Shown: in pieces, positions 46,828 through 58,133 of the stretch
Layout: every line of letters begins with the position of its first letter
Numbering within the stretch: the first letter of the stretch is position 1
Assembly: GCA_963555705.1 (NCBI GenBank)
Contig: OY743172.1
Location: forward strand, 27,961,446-28,025,445
Origin: Ligustrum vulgare
Lineage: Eukaryota; Streptophyta; Magnoliopsida; Lamiales; Oleaceae
Length of the DNA: 64,000 nt
Direction: 5' to 3'
Program-made: the position numbers and the translations under genes
The notes under the pieces: model-generated
What the model saw: only the letters and a program-made list of their open reading frames with translations
Database searches by the model: none
What the model was told of the DNA's origin: nothing

Positions 46828-47660
46828 TAGAAGTGAGGAGAGAGAGAGAGAGAGTCGTTTTGGAGGGAAAATTGTATTTAATGACTCTCTCTCATGACTT
46901 CTACTTTTACGTATAAAAAAAATAAAGAAAATATAAATATTTTTGTAAGAAAAATTATTATTTATTAGTTATTTAGTAAGATTTGTAATAAATATACTGT
47001 GTGTAAATGTATTACATTGAAAATAAAAAAATTAAATTAAATATATTTGAATATAAATAATGTGATATCTATGTAAATATATTATGTAGGAAATGAAAAA
47101 AATGGATTAATATATTTGAACATAAATAAACGTGATATCTATGTAAATGTGTTATGTATGAAATGAAAAATTGTATTAATATATTTGAATATAAATAAAT
47201 GTCATGAAAATTTTGAATTAATATATTTGAAAATAAAAAATCCATGCTATATAAATTTGTTTTAAAATGAAGATTTTGAAAATAAATAAATAAAATCATT
47301 GAAGTTTTACTTCTTAATATGTCAACAAATGTTAAATGAGTAGGTTCTTCAATAAGCATATTACAAAAATAATTAATTATTTTCTATCAATTTTTTACCA
47401 CCAATGATAAATTGGTAGAAAATTTAAACATTTCATCATTTTGAGAAAAATTGGTATGTCCAAAAAATAAAGAAAAATAAAAATAAAATATATTAATTAA
47501 TTTATTGGATTTCGAATAAAATATATGTACGCAACATATTAAAAAATAAATTTAATTAAAAATTATAACATATTAAAATGATAATATGTAATAAGGTGGG
47601 CAATTTTTTAGAGAAAAACGTAAATAAAAATCAAAAGAAATTTTATATAAAAAATTTAAT
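46825..47660 (+). repeat. First half of the long AT-rich repeat (plus-strand copy)
   Basis: It starts with a small hairpin unit (46829-46905, AGTAGAAGTGAGGAGAG ... CTCATGACTTCTACT). It then aligns with the minus strand of 22500 down to about 21700. It stops at 47660, where TCTTTATC repeats and ATT triplets begin. The remaining part of the family reappears at 55820. Confidence 0.7.
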
Positions 47661-48114
47661 CTTTATCTTTATCTTTATCTTTATTATTATTATTATCATT
47701 ATTATTATTATTATCTATATAATATATAAAAGTAATTGAGTTAACCCAGTCAACTTCACTGTTTCCCTCCAAAACTCTTGTGCTATGTGCAGATTTTATT
47801 TATTTATTTTTTCAATTTTTGGGGACTTCAATATTTATCATGTTCACACTACTCAAAGATATACTTATTTATATTTGATACTTTTACCGAGAAGTTTTTT
47901 TTTTTTTTTTTTATGATATAAGAACGATAATTTAATTTGTTTTACTTATTTATATTTGATTTTTTTGTGTCAAAATATCTCTTTTCATAAAAAAAAAAAA
48001 AAAAAAAAGTGTTCTTATGTTTTCAATCTTACAAATAAATATTTGTGTTCAGTTATACAAATCCAAAGTAAAATTTTCAGTTAAAAATTATGTTGAAATT
48101 TTATTACTATATAA

Positions 48115-48280
48115 TACTCTCTCCGTCCTACAAAGATAGTCCACTATTTCTTTTTTGTCTGTCTAAAAAAAATAGTCTACTTTATTTTTTAAGAGTGAAA
48201 TTAATATTTTATATTCCTTTTTGTCCTTAATCTGTGTGAAAATGAGTAGATGACTATCTTTATGAAACGGAGGGAATACT
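48115..48280. mobile_element. Small Stowaway-like inverted-repeat element
   Basis: CTCTCTCCGTCCTACAAAGA at the left and TATGAAACGGAGGGAATAC at the right (about 48116-48279) are inverted versions of the CTCCCTCCGTCC...GGACGGAGGGAG ends of plant Stowaway (Tc1/mariner) MITEs. TA bases flank it. Nested in the Helitron at 47714-49704. Confidence 0.75.
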
Positions 48281-49034
48281 AAATTATAAATCACATCATA
48301 CGTATAGTCTTTTTTATAAATAATCTTATTTTTAGTTATTTAGTACATCTAAAAATTGGAGATCTTTTTTATAGCGTATTATTAAATATTTTTATAGATA
48401 ATTACATTTAATACATAATTAATTTCTTATAATAATTGTGATATTTTATTGGTTTTAATTTTATGGATAAATATTTGGTTCAGTCATACAGATCTAATGT
48501 CAAATTCTCAATTAAAATTATATTTAAAATTTATACACATTCGTATTTTTATAAATCACGTTGTATTGAAATTTTTATAACTAAATCTTATTTTTAAGTT
48601 ATTTATTACACATACATATTAAAGTTCTTTTCTATATTGCATTATTTATCAAAATTATTTCAATGACAATTACATTTAATTCTTAATTAATTTTTTTATT
48701 CCAAAAAGTCTTGTATCACGTTTTTTAACATTAACGGTTAACAAATTTATCTATATTGTTTGAAATGATATAGTTATTAATGGTTTTTGTCCTAACTGTT
48801 AATTTTAAAATTTCAAAAAGTAATTAACCATACCAAGATATTATTTGCTATATTTTAATTCAAATTTTATGATATTTTTTCACAATAATATATAAATTAT
48901 CTCCAAATTTACTTAACTAAAAATTGAGATGATCAATACTAAATTATAATTTCAATCAGAAAATAATTACGTTGTATAAATATTGAAAACCTAAAATATC
49001 GTAAATTTGATGCAATATCTTTGTCAACCTCGCA

Positions 49035-49100
<66 letters not shown>

Positions 49101-49198
49101 CATGTTGTTTTTCATTGTCAATTGTCAAAATATTGAATTTAATCTTTTATATGCATGATCTCTATTATTAGCTTTTTCATCTATTGTTTGAATGTTTA

Positions 49199-49485
49199 GA
49201 GTATATGAATATTGGAGATCCTACATTTAAGTGTTCATTTTGCAATGTGGATTTTTGGTTCGAGGATATAGTGAATAATCGTTACAAAACTTGACGATCA
49301 TATTCTATAAAGTCAAATTCTATCTGACAGTAATGCAGGACACAAGTTCTTTATTCCAAGTATATCGTTGAGCCATTCGAATTTTACGTTACTTATTAGA
49401 TTTAAAAAAATAATAATTTTCATTGATGCTGTCATATGCCATGACTATCAATAAGAGTCATGCACAATCATTTTCGCATGTATGA
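49199..49485 (+). pseudogene. Helitron Rep/helicase remnant with internal deletion
   Basis: Reads EYMNIGDPTFKCSFCNVDFW then FEDIVNNRYKT, the N-terminal cysteine-containing segment of plant Helitron Rep proteins. It then jumps, at TACAAAACTTGACGATCATA, into the far C-terminal helicase region (KLDDHIL...; AMTINKS-like GACTATCAATAAGAGTCATG). The intervening Rep and helicase core is gone. TACAAAAC occurs at both parental positions in the longer copy (near 52530 and 54015), so the deletion looks microhomology-mediated. Confidence 0.8.
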
Positions 49486-49704
49486 TTTCTCCTTAAAAAG
49501 TTGATGTTTATATATGAAACTAATAAATGATGAATTTATCTCTTATTTGTGAATATTATTTATTTTGTTTAGGATTCATTTAATTTCGAATATGATTATT
49601 TTTATTTAGACGTTTCTTCCCGTGCATTGCACGAGATGATTCACTAATTTGATTATTTTTATTTAGACGTTTCTTCCCGTGCATCGTACGAGATGATTCA
49701 CTAG

Positions 49705-50219
49705 TATTAATAAAAGCAGAAGTGTAGCTTGCCATAGAATCTATTGTTTTCCTTCCTAAAGTGTACATCCTTTATATGATTTGATTATTGTGAATGCAAA
49801 ACGAGATTAATGTGAATACAAAATAGTTATATGTCAAATGAGAATGCAAAATCTAAATAAATATGAATGCATTTATTACCTTATATATATATATATATAA
49901 TAGTTTACTATTATGGTAAATAATGGTTAATATTTTTTAATCATTTTTAATTTTAATAATTGTGCAAAGATTATATGATATAATAGTTTCTTGATCTTCA
50001 ACGTTGTTCAATTGTCATATATTAAGATTAAACACATATTTTTAATTATTGTATTGTTATTTTTGAATGAAAATTGAGAAAAATGTTAAATATGTGATGA
50101 GAATGGAGAAATTAATTTTATATCTTTTGCACTTGTGTTGATTATGTGTAATCATTAAATTTTAATGAATGCTTATCGATATTATGGATAGCAATTTTAG
50201 TTCATTACACTGGTGAAAA
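49705..50219 (+). mobile_element. Helitron-derived unit A, copy 2
   Basis: Starts TATTAATAAAAGCAGAAGTG immediately after the preceding Helitron's CTAG and ends with the decayed terminus TTCATTACACTGGTGAAAA at the start of unit B. Contains a TA run at about 49888. No coding content. Confidence 0.8.
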
Positions 50220-50860
50220 TCTATACTATATATGAAAGTAGGATAGTCTGACAGAATTAATTCTTAAATTCTTTATGTTTTAGTACTATAATAAAATGTG
50301 TGGTTGAGAAAAATTTTGGAGAAATATTGTGATTAAAAAGTGGGTTGAAAACATGTGTTACTTATAAATAATTTATCGAAAAAGTTATTGAATGAAGGTT
50401 AATATTGAAGAGTTAATACTTTGATTTCTTTTTAAGTTAATAATATTAATACAATGATTAATATTTTTTAACCATACTTATTTTTGATAAATTTTTAAAG
50501 ATTACAGGGTATAAGATTTTCGGTACAATTTCGTGATTTCTAACTTTACTTGATTGTCGTATCATGATAATTGCGAGATTTTCAAAATTAATATTTTGAC
50601 TACTTATTTTTGTAAATAAATTTTTATTCATTAAATTCAAATCTTTAAATATACAAATTGACGTTTACTATTCAAAGATGTTTTTAATAATTTGAATTAG
50701 GTATATTATTTTTTAAAGTCTAATAATTATTGAAATAAAAAATTATGTTTTATGCATTTATATATGTGTTAATTATGTATAAGCATTAAAATTTTATAAA
50801 TACTTATTAAATCGATATTGTGGATAACAACTTCAGTGCATCGCACGGGTGAAATACTAG
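50220..50860 (+). mobile_element. Non-autonomous Helitron, unit B, copy 2
   Basis: 5' TCTATACTATATATGAAAGT after A (50219); 3' GTGCATCGCACGGGTGAAATA plus CTAG at 50857-50860, then T. 641 bp, the same length as the minus-strand copy at 17537-18177. Confidence 0.88.
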
Positions 50861-50911
50861 TACTAGTTATCTTTATCTTTATCTTACTTAATATTAAAGG
50901 AGGAGAATTTC

Positions 50912-52065
50912 CCGTCAATTTGACACAACTTTTTGTGATTTTTTAATACAATATTATATATTATATATTTCATTTATTTTCACACTCAACTTTTATTGCT
51001 TTCACACTTCAAAGGTCAAAACTCAACTTTTATTGTGTTCACACTGCTACTTCCACTTAAATATTTTTATGGAGATTTTTTTTACTTATTTATATTTAAT
51101 TATTTTTTTTTAAAACCTCTCTTTTCATAATTTTTTTTTTTTTTTATCTTTTAATGTTTTGAATTTTGCAAATAAGTATTTGTGTGCAGTCATAGAAATT
51201 CAATGTAAAATTTTCAATTCAAAATTATATCGAAGTTGTATCACGCATCTAATACTAAATAAATCTTATTGTATAAAACTTTTTATAAATAATCTTATTT
51301 TTTTAGTTATTTAGTACATCTAAAAATTTGAGCTTATTTGTATTGCGATCTATTAACTTAATTACTATTTTTATAGAAAGTTACTTTTAATACGTAAATA
51401 ATTTTTTTCAATAATTGTGATAATTTATTGGTATCAATCTTATGGATGAATAATTTCGTTATGTCATACAAATCTAATATCGACTCCTCCCGCCAATTTG
51501 ATACAACTTTTTTGTGATTTTTTTTATACAATATTATATATTATATATTTCATTTATTTTCACCCTCAACTTTTATTGCTTTCACACTCCAATGATCAAA
51601 ACTCAACTTTTATTGTGTTCACACTGCTACTTCCACTTAAATATTTTTATGGAGATTTTTTTTTTACTTATTTATATTTGATTATTTGTGTTTAAACCTC
51701 TCTTTTCATAATTTTTTTTTATCTTTTAATGTTTTGAATTTTGCAAATAAGTATTTGTGTGCAGTCATACAAATTCAATGCAAAATTTTCAGTTCAAAAT
51801 TATATCGAAGTTGTATCACGCATCTAATACTAAATAAATCTTATTGTATAAAACTTTTTATAAATAATCTTATTTTTTTAGTTATTTAGTACATCTAAAA
51901 ATTTGAGCTCATTTGTATTGCGTTCTATTAACTTAATTAGTATTTTTATAGAAAGTTACATTTAATACATAAATAATTTTTTTCAATAATTGTGATATTT
52001 TATTGGTATCAATCTTATGGATGAATAATTTCGTTCTGTCATACAAATCTAATATCGAATTTTCA
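50912..52065 (+). repeat. Tandem duplication of about 575 bp inside the Helitron
   Basis: Two consecutive copies (about 50912-51475 and 51493-52065) share AATTTGACACAACTTTTTGTG, CACTGCTACTTCCACTTAAA, TTTAATGTTTTGAATTTTGC and the GGATGAATAATTTCGTT end, with few changes. The small number of differences suggests the duplication is young relative to the Helitron. Confidence 0.88.
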
Positions 52066-52437
52066 TTTATATTTATATAGAATATTTAATCAATTTGTAT
52101 TAAACTTTGTTATAAATAATCATACTTTTAATTCAATATTTATGATTCTTAAATTTTTACAACAATAAGTAAATTGTCTCCCAATTTACTTAACTGATAA
52201 TTGAAATGATCAATATTATATTATAATTTTCATCAAAAAATAATTACATTGTATAAAAATTGCAAAAACTTATAATACCATGAATTTGATGCATCTTTGT
52301 CATCACAATTTTAGTTTTTTTTCTTTTTTTATGATTATCGAATTCGTTTCTTATACATGTTGTTTTTCATTGTCAATGGTCAAAACAATAAATCTTATCT
52401 TTTATAGCATGATCTATATTATTAACTTTTTCATCTA

Positions 52438-54381
52438 TTGTTTGATTGTTCAGAGTACATGGACATTGGAGATCGTACATGTAAATATTTATTTTGCAAA
52501 ACAGATTTTTGGTGCCAAGAGAGAGTGAATAAACAATATAAAACATGTCGTAATTCGAAGTTCTCATTTTGTTGTGGGGTGAACATGATTTTTAATAATA
52601 TTTCAAACCAAACCATTTAAAACGGTTTGGAATTTTTCCAAGCCAAACTAAACAATTTCATTTTTTAAACAAAATAAAATCAAACTATTTTTTGCGATTT
52701 TGTTCTGTTTGAAACCACGGATTGCCGATGAATAAATTAGTATATTTCAAAGTGTGCTCAAAGACACATATTCATCTAAAATTTCGAGTTGAAACTAGCT
52801 CAAAAATAGTATTAAGTTTCTAATTGAGTGCTTTGTTGTGAATCAATCTATGTTGACAAACAAACTAATTATATAGAAGTAAACTATCGTTAGCTATTAT
52901 ATTAAAAATTTTATTTTAAGAAAATATCTTGGACGATGATAATGAATTGTATGAGGAAAAATTATTTCCAAATGATTGTGGATTTGAACAAATTAATCTT
53001 TGTCTCCTCAATTTTGCTTTGTTGACAATAAAAAGTATATTGTTTTTTTTTTTAAATTGAACATTTGTCTTTATTTTTATTTTTTAAAATTTGGTAGGTT
53101 GGCTGTTTGAAATCGCGATTTTGACAATTGAAACCTAAACCAAATTGTTTAAGGTGGTTTGGAATTTTTACAAACCAAACCATTTGTTGCAGTTTAATTC
53201 GATTTTGCGGTTTATTTGTTCACCCCTACTTTGTTGTATACAAGAGAAAGTGAATGTTTCTCTTATGGAAGATCATCCTCTAATTTTGAAAGATTTGTTA
53301 TATGACGGGGAGACAGGATTAAAAATTTCATTGAGAACATTAGGACATATAATATGATGTTTTCATTCACTTCTATGGGGGAATAGATAATGAGTTAAAT
53401 GATGGTAGATGGCCTCCTCTCTTCAGATTACACGATCAAAATTGCCATAAGATTGAGAGTCTATTTCCTGATGACGGTTCAGCTCTACCATTTGCTCGCT
53501 TTACATTGTTGACAATGTGAATGAGGTTGAAAGTAGAAAAAGGGTCGTGAGGTACGTATTATGTATTTATTGCTTTTATATTTATATTGTTTACGGATAA
53601 TTTTGTTGTGATATTCTAAAATTTAATTTATTTCTTTTAATGTCCCCGGGTAGGAGTGAATCATGCGATTCTATGTTGCATGATTTAATAGTTTCTGATT
53701 CGAAGGAAATGCTAGACAAATACAACAAATTGTTAAGGCAATTTAGGTCGCTTTGAGAAAAGATGATTGAGTAAACACTTCAAATTTAAGACTTATACTT
53801 ATTGGTTGGTGGGCAACCAATGATGGCCAATATGATTTTTCTATTGTTGATGAAATTGCCGAATTGATTGTCGATGGATTTTGACACACTACCTGGACAC
53901 ATGGATATCACTATTGCGCCACGTGGTGGACCTTTGCAACAGATAAGTGAGGACACAAGTTCTTTCTGAGAAATATTGATCATACACAGTGATTGAGTAA
54001 TGGAACAAGGTTGATAGTTACAAAACTTGACGACCATGTTCTAGAAGGTCAGATTTTTTTCTGGCATCAATGCAAGACACAAGTTCTTTATTCCAATGTT
54101 ATCATTGAACCCTTCTGATTCTAGGATACTTATTAGATTTCAAAGAAGACAATTTCTATTGATGTTGTCATATGACATGACTATCAATAAGAGTCGGGGA
54201 CAATCATTCTTGCATGTGACTTCTTCTTAAACGGCTGGTGCTTACACATGGATAACTTTATGTTGCGATTTCTAGGGTGACAAATTATTCCAGATTAAAG
54301 ATATTGATTTGTGATAAGAAGGGAAGAACAACAAAATCAACAAACAACGTTGTGTACAAAAAAGTATTCCAGAATTTGTAG
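52438..54381 (+). pseudogene. Helitron Rep/helicase pseudogene, internally deleted
   Basis: Pieces of the plant Helitron transposase in order: EYMDIGDRTCKYLFCKTDFW, CQERVNKQYKTCRNSKFSFC; a hAT insertion; FCCIQEKVNVSLMEDHPLIL; NIRTYNMMFSFTSMG; IDNELNDGRWPPLFRLHDQ, CHKIESLFPDDGSA; an intron-like break near 53550-53652; SCDSMLHDLIVSDSKEMLDK; then FDTLPGHMDI and RGGPLQQISE. It next jumps to the helicase end NGTRLIVTKLDDHVLEGQI, DMTINKS, and CDKKGRTTKSTNNVVYKKVF then QNL and TAG at 54379-54381. The catalytic HUH Rep motifs and most of the PIF1-type helicase are missing, and there are many stops and frameshifts. Confidence 0.87.
52575..53228. mobile_element. Non-autonomous hAT nested in the Helitron gene
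   Basis: Left TGGGGTGAACATG and right TTGTTCACCCCTA termini are imperfect inverted repeats with CAAACCAAACC-type subterminal DNA, as at 25696-26758. The 8-bp target duplication is TTTTGTTG (52567-52574) and CTTTGTTG (53229-53236). It is 654 bp with no transposase. It splits the Cys-Cys codons of the Helitron protein, and the duplicated bases restore the reading F-C-C on the right side. Confidence 0.9.
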
Positions 54382-54520
54382 TCATATGAAATCAATAAAT
54401 GATGATATTATCTCTTATTTGCGAAATTTATTTATTTTATGAAAATGATTTATCTAATTTCATATTGAATTATCTTTATCCAAACGTTTCTTCCCGTGCA
54501 TCGCACGGGTGATTAACTAG

Positions 54521-54689
54521 TATTAATAAAAGTAGAAGTGTAGCTTGCCATAGAAGCTATTGTTTTCCCGCCTAAAGTTCACATTCCTTATATGGTTTGG
54601 TTAGTGTGAATTCAAAACGAGATTAATGTGAATACAAAATAGTTATACTTCAAATGTGAATCCAAAATCTATATAGATATGAATGCATT

Positions 54690-54759
<70 letters not shown>

Positions 54760-55077
54760 TAGTCCAATATTATGGTAAATAATAGTTGATATTTTTTAAT
54801 CAGTTTTAATTTTAATAATTGTACAAAGATTGTATGATATAATAGTTTCTTGATCTTCAACGTTGTTCAATTGTTGTATATTGAGATTAAACACATATTT
54901 TAATTATTGTATTGGTATTTTTGAATGAAAATTGAGAAAAATGTTAAATATGTGATGAGAACGGAGAAATTATTTTTATATCTTTTGCATTTGTGTTGAT
55001 TATGTATAATAATTAAATTTGAATGAATGTTTATCGATATTACGGATATCAATTTTAATTCATTGCACTAGTAAAAA
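54521..55077 (+). mobile_element. Helitron-derived unit A, copy 3
   Basis: Starts TATTAATAAAAGTAGAAGTG right after CTAG at 54520. Contains a (CT)n(CA)n microsatellite at about 54692-54757 at the same internal position where the minus-strand copy has a CA/GT run and copy 2 a TA run. Ends TTCATTGCACTAGTAAAAA. Confidence 0.82.
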
Positions 55078-55717
55078 TATATACTATATATGAAAGTAGG
55101 ATAGTTAGCCAGAATTAATTCTTAAATTCTTTATGTTTTAGTATTATAATAAGATGTGTGGTTGAGAAAAATTTTGGAGAAATATATGTAATTAAAAGTG
55201 GGTTGAAAAAATGTGTTACTTATAAATAATTTATCGAAAAACTATTGAACGAAAGTTAATATTGAAGAGTTAATACTTTGATTTCTTTTAAATTAATAAT
55301 GTTAATAAAATGATTAATATTTTTTAACCATACTTATTTTTGATAAATTTTTAAAGATTATAGGGTATAAAATTTTCGGTACAATTTCGTGATTTCTAAC
55401 TTTACTCGATTGTCGTATCATGATAATTGCAAGATTTTCAAAATTATTATTTTGACTGCATGTTTTTGTAAATAAATTTTTATTCATTAAATTCAAATAT
55501 TTAAATATATAAATTGACGTTTACTATTCAAAGATGTTTTTAATAATTTGAATTAGGTATATTATTTTTTAAAGTATAATAATTATTGAAATAGAAAATT
55601 ATTTTTTATGCATTTATATATGTATTGATTATGTATAAGCATTAAAGTTTTATAAATACTTATTAAAATCGATATTATAGATAATAACTTCCATGTATAG
55701 TACGGGTGAAATACTAG
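55078..55717 (+). mobile_element. Non-autonomous Helitron, unit B, copy 3
   Basis: The 5' end is TATATACTATATATGAAAGT with the second base changed (A for C). The 3' hairpin is decayed (CCATGTATAGTACGGG) but followed by CTAG at 55714-55717 and then a short CTAGTA tandem to about 55735. About 640 bp; more diverged at its ends than the other two copies. Confidence 0.8.
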
Positions 55718-55819
55718 TACTAGTACTAGTACTAGTATATAGAATTATTCTAGTTTCACAATCTCACTCACAATGTGGGTGACAATTCACTCACATTGGG
55801 CTGGGACCCTCAGAATTTG

Positions 55820-57000
55820 ATTATTTGCTATCAATTTTTTTCCACCAATGATAAATTGGCAGAAAATTTAATGATTTCATCATTTTGACAAAAAATTGGT
55901 ATATTTAAAAAATAAGGAAAAATAAAATATATGTAAGTAACATATTAAAAGATAAAGTTAATTAAAAATTTTAACATATTAAAAGGAAAATAGGTGATAA
56001 GGTGGGGAAATTTTCAGAGAAAAACGTAAATAAAACTCAAAAGAAATTTAATATAAAAAATTTAATTAAGTACTAAACTTTTAGTGGTGTGTTGCATTTA
56101 GTGCACATGCAGAATTTTTATTTTGATTAGTTTTTTTTTTTTTTTTTTTTTAATTTCAAACTCAATAACATATGTTATGTAGGAAATGAAAAAATTGAAA
56201 TAATATATTTGAAAATAAATAAATGTTATATCATATCTATGTAAATGTGTTATATTGAAAACAAAAATTTTTGATTAATATATTTTAAAATAAATAAATA
56301 TATGCTATATAAATTTGTTAAGTTAGAAATGAAAAAATTGAATTAATATATTTTGAAAATAAATAAATAAAATTATTGAAATTTTACTTCCTAATATGTC
56401 AATAAATAAGTAGGCTCTTCAATATGTATGTTACAAAAATAATTAATAATTTTCTATCAACTCTTTAACTACACATATTTTCTCTTTCAAATTTTCAGCC
56501 ATTATTTTTACCTCAAAATCATAAATAAAACGATATTACAAAACGGATGCTTAATCATTTCATCATTTTGACAAAAATTGGTCTGTTTAAAAAAAAGGAA
56601 AAAAAAATATATTAATTAATATATTGGATTTTAAATAAAATATATGTAAGCAACATATTAAAAAATATAGTTAATTAAAAATTATAACATATTAAAAGGG
56701 ACGCAGGTGATGAGGTAGACAAATTTTCAAAGAAAAAGTAATTAAAAGTCAAAAGAAATTTTATATAAAAAATTTAATTAAGTGACAAATTTTGAGTGAC
56801 GCGATACACTTAGTGTACATGTAACATTTTTTTATTTTGATTAGTTCTGTCTTTTTTAAAATTTCAAATTTAGTAACATTTTATATTGAAATTTTATTTG
56901 AATTATGTTTTTTATTTGATATGATTTTATAATTTAAGATATTTTCAAAATTATGATTTAAAAATTATATATTTCGTACACCGTACGAGTAGATAACTAG
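55820..57000 (+). mobile_element. Helitron fragment: second half of the long AT-rich repeat
   Basis: Aligns with the minus strand of about 22040 down to 20856, including the internal near-repeat. Unlike that copy it retains a 3' end: hairpin CGTACACCGTACG (56975-56987), spacer, CTAG at 56997-57000, then T. It lacks the 5' part. Confidence 0.75.
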
Positions 57001-57029
57001 TTATTATTAATGGTGTAATTTCTCCGCAG

Positions 57030-57119
57030 GCTACGAAGAATGTACATGCGATGCTTGAAGAACTAATTCTCAGTAATGATGGCAGCTGTCGAATCCAGAG
57101 TTTAAAGTGCACTGTCTGA
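57030..57119 (+). CDS. Isolated last exon of an unrecognised host gene
   Basis: A strong acceptor (TAATTTCTCCGCAG ending 57029) is followed by an in-frame ATKNVHAMLEELILSNDGSC then RIQSLKCTV and TGA at 57117-57119. The following 150 bp look like 3' UTR. I do not recognise the protein. Upstream there are only Helitrons for about 12 kb, so either the Helitron series sits in this gene's last intron, or the exon was carried or left behind. Confidence 0.4.
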   Translation, partial: ATKNVHAMLEELILSNDGSCRIQSLKCTV

Positions 57120-57267
57120 CTGTTGATTTCCTTAGCTTCAAATGGGTAGAAACTAGAACGACGGTGGTTTCTTGTTTTTTGATCAATTCTGATGTTTTAT
57201 GCTGTTGCTACGAACTTCGGATGGAGAAAAGTTAGCTCATATGTCGTAAAATGTATATTATGACTTA

Positions 57268-57751
57268 GGCGTTTGATACGCTTTAAATTTCATGGAAAAT
57301 CATATTTTTCATGTAATTTTTCAATATTATGCTGTTTGGTTGCCTAAGTTTTCCATGAAATTCATTTTTCCACTTGTCTCGAAATTCGGTATTTTTCTTG
57401 TTTTGAATGAATTCATTTTCCAAGGGGGGAGAAGGTTTTATTTTCTATGAAAAATCTTATACCGTTTTCGTTACGTTTGATCATTTTTTTTGTTGTTAAT
57501 TAATTTTTTTTTAAATTAATATTATTATTATCAAGTACAAATGTGTGAAAAATAAAAATAAAACTATTTTTTTATTAAAATAGATCAATTTTACTTTATT
57601 TTTCATGGAAAATAATGTCAATCAAACAACAAAAATTGAAAAATTCTCATTAAACCAATCAAACACATTAAACTTCCAATTCCCAGAAATTCAATTCCCT
57701 GGAATTCATTTTCTTTCAACCCAAATTCCACCATCACTATCAAACGCAGCC
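57268..57751. mobile_element. Harbinger/Tourist-like MITE
   Basis: Left GGCGTTTGATACGC and right ATCAAACGCAGCC are imperfect inverted ends. A TTA duplication flanks both sides (57265-57267, 57752-57754), as for PIF/Harbinger elements. 484 bp, no coding content, with long AT stretches inside. Confidence 0.75.
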
Positions 57752-57754
57752 TTA

Positions 57755-58133
57755 AAGTAACTATCTGGAATAAATACACCACGTCCTTTTACTTGTTCAA
57801 TTGGTACTAGAATTCAACTTTTTTCACAAGGCAAAGCCCTGCGATAAAAATCCATGAGCGCTAAGATGAAATCAAGCTCTTCGACAATCGGACAATGTGT
57901 AAGTAAGTAGTTGGGCACAAGACCTCTGCGGTTACAAAAGACTCACCATTGAATAGGTGGAGTGCCTGTGTTATTTAGATCTCATCCAAGTCTACTCAAT
58001 GCTCAAAATTCCAGTCTACAGATACAAGTGAATAGCGTTTGACCCACACTAGTCCAAATCAATAGATAAAAAAAAATATGCCATATCTTTGATGGGAAGG
58101 CACAGACTGAGCAACTAGAGGTCATGGTCATGC
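57755..58133. other. 3' flank and probable 3' UTR of MCAT
   Basis: Between the MITE and the MCAT stop. Presumably holds the MCAT 3' UTR on the minus strand. I see no other feature. Confidence 0.5.

Larger units (their letters stand above)
47714..49704 (+). mobile_element. Helitron with deleted Rep/helicase
   Basis: The 5' end is TCTATATAATATATAAAAGT after A (47713). The 3' end is a hairpin (CCCGTGCATCGTACGAGA type) plus CTAG at 49701-49704, then T. A near-duplicate terminal segment with its own CTAA lies 58 bp upstream (49609-49646), so the 3' end is doubled. The body is AT-rich, with an (ATT)n array at 49036-49099 and coding remains at 49199-49485. It is about 2.0 kb. Confidence 0.85.
50882..54520 (+). 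mobile_element. Helitron (3.6 kb) with degraded Rep/helicase and nested hAT
   Basis: 5' TCTTACTTAATATTAAAGGA after A (50881). 3' perfect hairpin CCCGTGCATCGCACGGG (54493-54509), spacer and CTAG at 54517-54520, then T. Inside are a tandem duplication of about 575 bp (50912-52065), the Rep/helicase pseudogene (52438-54381) and a hAT (52575-53228). It is the longest and best-coded Helitron in the window and probably the parent type of the shorter ones. Confidence 0.88.
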
